Positions 47,001 to 57,900 of a stretch of 64,000 nt of DNA are shown in pieces (position 1 is the first letter of the stretch; every line of letters starts with the position of its first letter). Under the pieces are notes generated by a model. The model had not been told where the DNA came from. It saw only the letters and a program-made list of their open reading frames with translations, and made no database searches. The DNA is from Larix kaempferi (Eukaryota; Streptophyta; Pinopsida; Pinales; Pinaceae). A program made the translations under genes and the position numbers. The DNA lies in contig BSBM01000602.1 of the NCBI GenBank assembly GCA_027924585.1, positions 12,578,501-12,642,500 on the forward strand. The letters run 5' to 3'.

Positions 47001-50000
47001 TTTTGCCAATAATTTTGGATGACATGGTTTGCAGGTCCACATAACTCGCAGACTGTTACACTGGGTATGGAAGACAAACAGTGATACTTGTTGATGCTCA
47101 AAACAACACGGTTCGGGCAAAAACACTGAAAACACCCTTTGGAAGGCTAGGCAAGCGGAAGATGGGGATGGAAGCTTGGGTATTCTTTAGAGCCCTTTGA
47201 TTGTTTTTACCTGTAGGTGTTAGTAACCATCATATATACAAAAATGTAATAAACTTGCATGTAAGAAATGGAATTTAATTTTGCTAAGTAACAACTAATA
47301 AGAGAGTGTTAGTCGAAACTAAAATCTAAGCTATATTGCAAAATGAAAAAAAAGGGAAAAAGTAATAAAAGTAATGAAATTAGACAAAAAGAACGTTAGC
47401 CACAACCATAAAAACAAAGTGTTAGTATATAACGAAAGATAATAAAGAACTATCTAATGAAATGAATTGGAATTAAAACAAGGGAAAAAGGTCGTAACAA
47501 ATAAGACATAAAGCATCAACCCTTTTTAAATAAAAGTAGACTATTAAAATCAGCTTGCAATGCTCTCTTTTCAATTACTTATTTGATGGCAAAATCTGAA
47601 TGTTAGTGTCCGAATAAGCAAAATTTTAAGTAGAATGGTTATGACAATTAAGAGCTTAAATCTTAATCATTAAAGGTAGAATCAAAGGTGACTTTATGTG
47701 TTGTGCATTAATCGTTTGTGCAATTTTCACTAAGTGAAGTACTGAACTTTAACTTGTTGGCGTTTATGAAAAACGAAATTATTTGAATAAAATTTCTGTG
47801 TTATAATGTACAGGGCAGACAATTGAAAACAACGCCTGGTTTACTTTTACAAAATAAAGATCGGAAGACAAAATGCCTACAACATGAAGTTACGACAGAA
47901 TACTAAAAAAATATTAAAAAATTATCTACAATCCTTTTATTTACAGTTTGTGACGTGAGACAAAAAATCAATAAATCACATGACTAAGTAAAGGCAAAAA
48001 GAGACGAATATGCCCATAAAAGTCATTTTCATTAAATTTGATTTTTTTGACGGTCATCGGTACAATGGCCGCGATCGGTTTTAACCCTTGTGAACAGGAG
48101 GTTTACATGACGCTACGCTGCTCACAACTACCAGGTTCAGTTGGGTGGTACCCATGCATCAGTACTCCCCGCTCAGATTGTCTCGAAGGTAACCTGCATG
48201 CATGAAGACATCAGTCTAACCGAAGAATATATAGGAAAACACAAAGCATGCAAGAAAATAGAACGTACCTCCAACGGAAGGGCCTTCACCCTAGTGGATG
48301 GACTTAGTAGTAGCCTTACCTGCCATCATTGCATCATTAGGCCTTTGGACAACTAAGAATGAGGGCGAAAAGAAATGAACTATGGAAACCAACGACACCT
48401 ACTATTTACCTTTTATCATCTATGTCGTTGCCATCGCTTTGTTTTTAAAGGTGTCCGAGGGGTGATTGAAATGTTTTGGATACTCGAACATTTGTGCGTT
48501 CTGAGCGTTTCTTGGTGTTTCACCTTCCAAAGGCCGCGTGAGGAAGGTTGAGAGGTAGACAAAGCATTTTGGTCACTTCGATAGTCTAGGCATTTTAATG
48601 GTGCTTGACTGTTCATGATCGTTCGAAAAGGGTGAGCCCCAAGAAACCAATGTTTACCCTCTTTGCAAAAGATGAGAATGGTTTCAGAAGATGGAGGGTT
48701 GTGACGACATGGTTTCATTTAGGTCGAGAAAACAATGTGACCGTTGGAGTTTTGTAAAACATATGATGTCCTCAGTCAACAAAACCATTTTTTGGTGAGG
48801 CTAATAATCTCCTTAACAGGCAGTGTAAAGAAACGAAGCCGGGCATACCAAATTCTGAGTATATCTGCAACATTTTACCATAGTGAAAACAAATGGATGC
48901 TATATTTTTTAAAATGAACAAAGCAAGGCAATAACTTGGTTCCACCGTTTGAGCAGTCTCAAAACGAGAGTATTGGATTGCGTTCTCGAGTTCATGTCTA
49001 GTCCGGAGGAGGGTTATATTTTAAAATAAACAAAGCAAGGCAGTAAATCGGTTTCGCCCTTTGAGTAGTCTCAAAACGAGAGTATTGGACTGCGTTCTCG
49101 AGTTCATGTCTAGTCCGGAGGAGGGTGAATCGACATTCAGACCCTAGGTACGCTTTGAATAAAAATATTATGAGAGACTCAGATTGTTCGGGTTTACATG
49201 GTTTGTTTCAACAGGCAATTCTCTTCTTGATCTCGACGACTGTCTTCAATTCCTTCGATCGAGCTAACCCCAAACAAAGCAATAGCTCTTTGCATCTTTG
49301 ATGAAGTTCGAAGGCCGGGCATGGCATCTTTTTGGTTGAGTGTCTCTCGCTAGAATAGACCTTTAGTTTCTTTGTATGGAACAAAGAAGGGAACTCTTCG
49401 ACAGACAATGGTGTTAGCTTTTTAGCTCAGGAGGTACGTACTCTGCATGTTTGTCTTGTATGCGGAAGTGACCATGAAGTTACATTACCTAGGGACTTGA
49501 CTTTGTATGGGTCTTTTATAAAGTTGTAATAAAGTGGCTCTTTTATCGAAGTGACTTTTTGTAAAGTGACTTTATGACATAAAGTGCACTTATTTCATAA
49601 AGTGAGAAAATACTTTATAAAAAATGTAAGTGATTCATTTGGAGGGAATGAATCATGTCCCTTGATCTTGTAATGACAAGATTAGATCTTGGCCATTGGA
49701 TTTAGGGATGGGGAAGGTGAAATGTCACTTTCAGATTATAATAGCAAGCCTAGGGTAGTGTGCAAGACACAGTATCCAAGAGTGCATTTCTGCTTCAGAT
49801 TTGGGTTTTAGAGAGGGGCTCGATTCCCTAGGAGAGGGCATGATTCCCAAGGAGAGCAGCTTGATTCCCAAGGAGGGGCATGATTTCTGAGGCAGCTGAC
49901 TGCTGCATTTTTTGCTGGGCTGTACCGCTGTACTTGTTGGGCCATACTATCTTGTTCGGCATGCAGTTTGAGGCTGTTCTGATACACAGAAATCGAGGTG

Positions 50001-53000
50001 GAGCCTGTACAGGTTGCATGGAATTGTTGGGCACAGAAATCGAGGTGTTGGGCACAGAAATCTAGAAGGGCTGTTGTAGTGGAGGCTGTATATGCCGTAC
50101 TGCTGTTTGGGCACAAAAATCGAGGTGCTGGTACAGTCATTTAAAACTGCTGTAAACTCTGTTTTTGCTTGAGAATGCATTGAATAAAATACTCTTGGAT
50201 TGGTTTTCCCCTTGTGGTTTTTTCCAGGGTCCGTGATTGACCAAAATCTAATGTGCATTTAATTTACAGTCTGCTGTTATGTTTATTTTTCCGCTGCAAA
50301 TGTGACTTAGTATCAGTGTTTCAGTTTACAGTTCATTGGTTAATGTGCATGTGACTTGTCTTTAATTTAATGACTTTTGAAAGACTGAAATCAGTGGTAT
50401 GCCAAGTGTTTGACAAAAATTCTGAGTCATTGTGTGTATGGCAGAGGTTTGATTTTTTGTCATTTTCATCAAACGATGTGCTCTAGTGCTCATTAGAACT
50501 ACTTTATCCGTTTGTGCAGCCTGCATCTTAGGGTGGCGTGGAAAAAAGCACTCTATCTGAATCTTTGACCACCGTGGGAAACTCCTTCCATGCATCAACG
50601 ACTTCGAATAATTATGGTTTTCTCGAGGTTTCCATGGTTTTTCAAACAAAGAATTTGAGGATCTCCGTTAGGCTTTAGAGAGGTGACTTGGCAACTGGTT
50701 ATTCGATCTTGCTATTGCTATGTCTGCTGTGTGTTATCCATTAAGTATATATATTTTACAAGGTGTGGCTGTCTCGAATTTGCTGTGGACTAGTGCATGT
50801 CCATCTTTTGCTTGTTGTGGTAGGGTCCATTTCTTGTCAACATCGACGAAAGTAGTGAATAGGTCCAATATTGTATTGATGGTAGAAGCTAATGCTGCCA
50901 AGTATTAGCTCGTTTCCTAACTGCTCTAATTCCCTTTCTCTTCCCAGGTGACTATCGTTGCCTAAGTACAAAATGGGACCTCAGTTTGCTATGCAAGAGG
51001 AAAGGAGTGGCCAAGTTTGGCAAGTGCTTCTCTCCTGTTGTGTATGCGCTAGGGTTTTGACATCACTATCTACCAGATGTGATGGTGCTCCTCTTTCAAA
51101 ACCCTGCCATTGTTCGCTTCTGTTGCTCGATGTTGTGCATTTTACTTGCGTTTATTTTCCTTTGTTGCGATTTGCTTCGACAACCTATTTGCGGGCGTTT
51201 TTGTTGTTTTTTTATTGCCATAATGTCGGGCTGCCAGCGTGGGGCTCTCCGTTGGACCTTGTGTTTGATTATTTTCTAAGCCTGTCGCCATGTGTTAAAC
51301 GGGCTTGTGGTTGCCTCTCGTGCCTTCACTGGTGTTTAGGGTTTGTCGTGTTGTGTATAGTATGCACGTTACAAATGTTGGCTCCTCTAATCGTTCAAGG
51401 AGTTGCAAAAACTATCTCGCCCATCCTTTCCTTCTAAGTTCTGAGATATTCCTCTCCACATCACTCTGTTTGCATCGTTAGCTATTTTTTGCGTGTTATT
51501 ATTTTTTGCTTTCTCCTTCCCTCCTGTCGTTGTGTATTCTTTTGCCAATTTTTTTCTCTTTGTGGGCATGCCTACCTCCTTGTTGGAGTCTAGCAGTCAC
51601 CGCATCCGTCTGCTAGTGTGTAGGTGTTCATCATCCTCTTCACCGTCACGTGTTTTTCATTTATTCCTTGGTCTCTGTGCATATTTCCTTCACGTGTAAC
51701 AACTTTGGTGCTGCTTGTAGGTTTAGGGTTTGACAGTCGGGAGACTGTCAAGTATTCTTGGGCCATTTCCTCCAACGTGGTAACCACCTGCATTTTGTGC
51801 CTAGTGCTGCATCACGTGGGTAATGTTGTCTGCGGTGTCCATCGAGAGAGTTCAAGGCTCTTGGATAGGAGCGGTTTTGATACGTGTTCTCCCTTTTATT
51901 TAAAATAATTTATTTTTCTTTTATTCAACAATTAACACCAGCCTTCTCCTTCTCTTTATGAAAATAGTTCAACCGGGTAAGGTTTTTGAAGGTTGAAAGA
52001 TGGCAAGCAAACTTGATAATAAAATGATACAAATTTTAATGCGGGGAAAGGCCTAGAGAGGGCGGGGGAAAAGACTTTTTAATAATGGTCATAAGGGATA
52101 GTGAGTCATGCCAAGGTAAAATGTAAAAGAGGGTAATATGAAACAGGTGGCAAATAAACCTTAAGAGGGGGAGAAGGAGATTTTTTTTTATTTTTTATTT
52201 TATTTTTGGGGCCATAGTGAGTGAGGACATTGCCGTTTCTTTTGTGAAAGAGGTGTGTGGGGGGGGATTTTTGAACTTTTTCGAATGTAGGCGTGATGAC
52301 GACCTGATGATGGACGCAACTGACGAATTTATCGAGGACGCAACTTTGGTGAAAATTTGCTCGGTAAGACGTGAATGACTTTTCATGAAGAAACTTTTAT
52401 TGAGCGACGCATGGGTCAAAAGGTGACGATTTTGCAAAATGAAATATGAGTGGGACGAGCGCTTTGACCTGGATGCAATGACACAGAAATGACGACATGA
52501 TGGTGCATATAGCGAGAACCATCAAACTTCAAAACTTGACTTAACTTTGCCATGGAGACTAAAGGACAACTCAAATGGCGAAACTGACCATGGACGAGAA
52601 GGAGACATCGTACTGGACCCCATGGTTGAGATGACACTTAGTAATCATGTCATTTACTATGTTACGACACTTCGTAATCATGTCATTTACTATGTTACGA
52701 CACTTCGTAATCATGTCGATGTTGAGCATCAACAATAAGCAGTATGGTAATATTGTCCATAGTCAAAAGTTTGTGGTTGAGGCTTGATTGGAGTCGTCTA
52801 CAAAACTATACATTACATGTAACTCCATTATTCTGCAACTTCTTTGAATTCTTTGGATTCCTGGAACAATCTTTCCAGCCATTTCTCCAAGTTTGATGAA
52901 ATAAACATAATCTATCATAACTTTTTACTTTCAAGTTTATTGCTTAGAGCTTTCATTCCCTTCCAACTTATCCAAGGGGCATTCATTGTAGAAAAGGTCG

Positions 53001-54868
53001 TGTTTACATCCTGTGCAATATATTCCTTTGCCTTGCTTAGCGCTCTATTCATCTGTACTTGGATTGCTTTTAACTGTTGTAATTCTGATGTTCTATGTGT
53101 TGTATCATGCTCTGCCCAATCCATCTCTTTATACAACTTCATCACCATGGACCACCAAATGACTTTATAAGAGATTGTATTTTTTAAATATATCCTGATT
53201 TGTGGTGGTGGTCTAGATATGACTGAGGAAGTATTCTCCTCTTCCAGAGGTGCATAAGTAAGCTGGGCGATTAATCCTTTAACGTGGCAGTTTAGATATG
53301 AAGGAGGAAGTATTCTCCTCTTTCATAGGTGCATTAGTAAGCTGGCTGATAATCCTTTAATATTTCAGTGTATTGCTAATTATTTTGATATATTGTTGCA
53401 TTTTTTATCTGGGTTTGATCTTAATAGATTGCAACTCTTGAAGTACTAAATCTGACTGGGTTGGATATTTTCTTCATGTTGAAAATCAGCCAGCAAATCT
53501 ATAAGTTGAAAGCTGTACAATGCCCATCTTTTTATTATGCCACAACAATACTGGTCAATGAAAAGTCGCAAAAAACTAATGCAACTTTTGTTTGTCATTG
53601 GATTTGTTTCGCATCCTAAATAGATTTACATAATGAAATATGTAAACTGCTATCTGTGCTACCACTAGAAGTGGGCACCTTCATTGAACTTGGCTGTATA
53701 AGAACTTGGATGAAATTGATTGGCTGTTGGATTTTCTGTAGGCAATGAAGGCAGGGAAGGTGATGAAGGAGGTAAGGGTGGTTGAGCCTTGAGTGGTTCT
53801 CGACTCACAGCAATGTGTTAAGTTTACCTATTGCTCAGCAGGTGTTTTCATTCAGTGCAGCATACCCAACAGGTCCTGTTTGCCTCGGATCCTGTACAGT
53901 AGTATTTGTTGCAGATGGTTGAGGTGCATTGATCAGGCACATTACTTTGTAGACATCTTGTGGTTGTTTCGTACATGCATGTTGCATCCATGCTGTCTTG
54001 AGTTAGGTGCTGTTCCAAACTTGCTAGAGCCATATTTAGCATGCTTTTCTTGGTTTCGCTAGGCACTGCCTTTTCCTTTTTTAGAAGTGCTGTTTTAGGC
54101 ATTGTTTCCATCTCTAGGAAAAGTTCATGGAAGAGCAGGTTTCAAGATTTAGATTAGGGCACACTTTCCTAGGTAAGGAGGCAGTCTATTCTAGGCAATC
54201 TCCTCACGCAGGTTGGGTGCACTCTTCCAGACAGCAAGGGTTAGTGTTTTTGCATATTCTAGAGAGGGAGCAACACAGGGATGGTGGAATTTCCTTGCAA
54301 ACCTAGCCTTCTTTGTCTGTAAAAGAATGGCAGGGTGGTTCACTGGAGTAGTGAGACAGTCAAGGTTTTGAGCAGTTGCTTTGTAATTTTTCTTTGCAAG
54401 TAATAGAGAATTATTTTTGCTGTCCTTAATTTCGAGAATAGTGTTTTATGCAGATTTAGTTCTATACTTTTTGCTGTCCTGATTTTCCGCATTATGCAGT
54501 GTCTGTACTGTTGAATATACAGATCAGAATTTTGAGTTTTTACAGTCTGCCATTTTAAGAGATGTTTAGGCCGTTTTAAGATGTGTAGGTCTAGGGTTTG
54601 GTTCATAGAAGTACAGATCTGTGTACCATGTATTGAAATTTAACAAAAGGAATGGAGGTGTGTAAGAATTCGACAATGGTGAAGTTGAGTCATAATTTAA
54701 ATCAGAAACAGTATTATTCAGTGGCTGTGAATTAATTGTTTCCAAAAGATTCGAAGGCAAATGAGTTCTCAACTCATGACATTTTCTTTATCTTCCCCTG
54801 TCTCTTCTTCAGGACAACATTCCATATTGAGTTTTTAGGAGAGATGGATTTAGTGGAACATGACATAC

Positions 54869-54904
<36 letters not shown>

Positions 54905-57900
54905 TTGCTCTCCTGTCTCTAGATCCATCCCATTTGTACATCCTCCTCCCAGCGCGGTTCACCACTCTAGGAGTCGAGGGTTTTTTAGGCCTTAGCATAG
55001 ATTCATACTTTACTTTCTGTATCTTGTTTTCTCTTTATAGGAGTCACTCTGGTGCTCCTGATTTGTATTTGCAGCATTGTACTCAGCAGTTCCATTGACC
55101 TATTTTTGTGGTCATTTGTTGGACATTAATAAAGTTATTTTATCTTATCTTTACAAAAAATCCCAACTGTGTTCTCATGATCCACTATACCTCCTATTCA
55201 TGTCCAAATCACTTATCTAATTTGCCAATTTTTTTGCGATAAATCCAAAATATTGGCCCTACAACATATCCTTAGCTCATTTAAGGTGGATGGATTATAT
55301 TAACATTATACTTAACAATTAAGGAACAAGCTATGCAAGTAAAGAACTTTATACAGAACACCAAGATTCATAGTTCAAACTTCAGACACACTCTTTAATA
55401 TTTTTATTTATTGCAAGTACAAGTACGAGATCCAAATATACTTGGTTCTCACATTCTTTTTGAGATCCTTTATATTTACATACTACATTTACAGAACGGT
55501 TCAAAGAGTAATTACAAAACAAACCGATTATAGATATCTTTCATTTCCCAACCCTTTAGCTTCCATCATGATAGCTTGTGATCCTTACAATGACCCATGA
55601 CCCAACCTTATGGTGTCTTTGAGTCTTTTGCAACTTTTTGCACCCTCGCAGTACACCTAAGTGCTTGCAACCGAACCTTGACATACTTCTCTATCTTTCA
55701 CAGCTTGACTAGTCCACAACCTAACCTTGTGGCATCTTCAACATACTTCCCCTTATATTCCCTGTATTGAAACTCTGCTAATTGCAATTTCTTTAGATCC
55801 ACAACCTATTGTGGGGGAGCACATTTTATCTGCAATTATTATAATTTATCAGGACAAACATCAAGGAAGAAAGACAATAAATATTGCTTACTGCCTATTT
55901 CTGGCTATTTCAATAAATATTGCTTACTACCTATTTCTGCCTATGTACATTAAAAACTTGAAAGTTATTGCTTACTGCCTATTTCTGCTTGTTTTCATAG
56001 GATACTTATGGAAGAAGTAAATGAAAAAATGGCAGAAAAGTGCAGCTCGCAAGTAAATATTACTTAGTCTATTTTGATAAAGGGCTGATGCCTGTTAAAT
56101 GTTAATCAACTGAATAAGAATTATCTTTTCAATCCAGGAAAGTCTGTTTTCTGTATTATTACACTTAATACATTAAATAAAACATTAAATCAGAAAACCA
56201 CAGTTTTAAGCCCTTTATGGAGGCAGTTCCAACTGGACAGGGAATTTATTCTAGGTTTATGTAAAAGTATTTCTATGGACAAGTTCCATTAAGACAAAAC
56301 TATCACCCAACTATTTTTCAGTTAAAAAAGTGAATGACTGGGTGAGTATTTCCATCTCATTAGAAGATTGAACATTCTTCTAGTTGGTGTGATACTTTGC
56401 CCAATTTTCTTACCAAGTTGAGTTATTGAGACTTTGTTTTCACAAACACCAAAAATTGGTCGACCTTTTTTTTGCAGTCAATGGTAGCACGTTTGGATAA
56501 AGGAGGAGAATCATTAGATGGCAACTCTGACAACACTGCTGTTCTCGAAGCTCAGGTAATTTGGTTTGTGACATAAATAATTGGAGGTGATAAATCAGTT
56601 TTGTAGTGTTAACATCTTCTTGGTCTCTATAAATGACATTTATGTGAAAATATTATGATATCGAAATTATTGCAATCAAAAAACAAGGAAAAAGTGTTAG
56701 TCTTGTAAATTATACATTCACAACATTGCTCTTAAAAATCAAATATCTGGTACTGTGAGACTTTAAATCCATTGTTTTTCTTGAAATTGCATCCATGTTT
56801 TACATGGAAATATTCCGTAGATTTAGGGTGTAGAATGTTGTAACTTGGAACCATATACTAATAGTAATGACCATAACCTTGATAGATGTGCGGCCTGCCA
56901 TGTGTGGTTATGGCTATAGACTTGTTTAATGTGCCCAACATTGGTCCCTTGACAAAAGGGAATTATATTGTTCTGGAAGTCAATCAAAAATAAAAAATGT
57001 TTTCAAAATTCAAATATCTGGTACTGTAAGATTCTTGTAAACTCATTTTGTTGAAATATTACAGTGGCTGTATTCTTGTTGTAGTGTCCATCATTGTGCT
57101 CTCTGTCTATTAGTGTTGAAGCTTCCTTTTCTGGATTTTTTTTCCATCTATTTGCCTTTAACTAAAATGGTGGAAATTTAGGATAGTGAATGGAATTATG
57201 GATCCTTGATGAATCTCACTCTCACAAGCATGCATGCACATCCACAGTTTTGTTTCCAAGCTTTGGGATTGGATGGCAATACTAAACATCTTGAAATTTA
57301 GGATAAGTGTCAGCAATTAGGAGTATGTTCTATGAACTTTGAAGCATTGAGTATGTGGCTAGATTAATGGAGTTCAGTATGACTGTCTCTTCCTGTAATA
57401 AGGAGTTGACCCTTGGGCTATATTCATGAAGTGTAGAAATGTTTGTGCATGGACCATTGTAGCTCACTCTGTCTTGTGTCAGTCATGGTTTTAGATTCCT
57501 TTTCCAGTTGGAGTTGATCATCCTTAGCCTTGATTTAAGAGATAACCTTACTGCCCTGCCCTTGCCATTTTATTTCAAAGGATAAATACATTTAAACTAT
57601 TGCCCTTACTATCATATTCATGTAATTCTTGCAGGATGGAGTAGTTTATATTGGTATGTATACCACTGTGACAAGTGATTACACTCAACTTCCAAGTGAC
57701 TTCTCTTAGTCCTTGGGTAGCATCCCACTGACTGTGTTTTCTCCACATGAATCCAAGCATTTTTTGCACTGTTTATGTCTTTGGCCACCTTAATGTCTTG
57801 TGGGGCTTTTTATGACACATGCCATCCCCCAGCCATACGGTATCCCACTTCATTGGAGACGATATCACTGCAATGAAAGACTGTATTGTCCACAATGACA

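Larger units (their letters stand above)
35379..56477 (+). other. DUF1664 gene intron 2, 21,099 bp
   Basis: It runs from GTAACG to TTTTTTTTGCAG. It contains the older minus-strand retroelement, a complete Ty1/copia element, LTR-like debris and several tandem repeats listed separately. Phase is 0 on both sides, so splicing across it preserves the frame. Confidence 0.78.
50469..56477 (+). other. Remainder of intron 2, no supported gene
   Basis: Several frames of 60-160 codons occur (for example 50958-51437) but have skewed composition and no motif. A minus-strand frame at 52915-53148 looks moderately protein-like (Lys, Glu, Met, Leu-rich), without a family. Small repeats are listed separately. 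GC-richer stretches at 50.9-51.8 kb may be captured or decayed sequence. Confidence 0.45.

Noticed and set aside
46853-47044. Membrane-like 63-codon frame
   Set aside because: Short, no family features and no continuing exons; only hydrophobic composition.
48050-48200. Possible 5S rRNA or tRNA gene in a GC-richer stretch
   Set aside because: No A/B or internal control box arrangement and no cloverleaf could be drawn.
50958-51437. 159-codon plus-strand open frame in intron 2
   Set aside because: Cys/Leu/Phe-rich composition, overlapping alternative frames, no motif, no splice context; likely chance in a GC-richer stretch.
54736-55098. 120-codon frame with a Ser run
   Set aside because: The Ser run is a simple ATC microsatellite and flanking residues show no domain.
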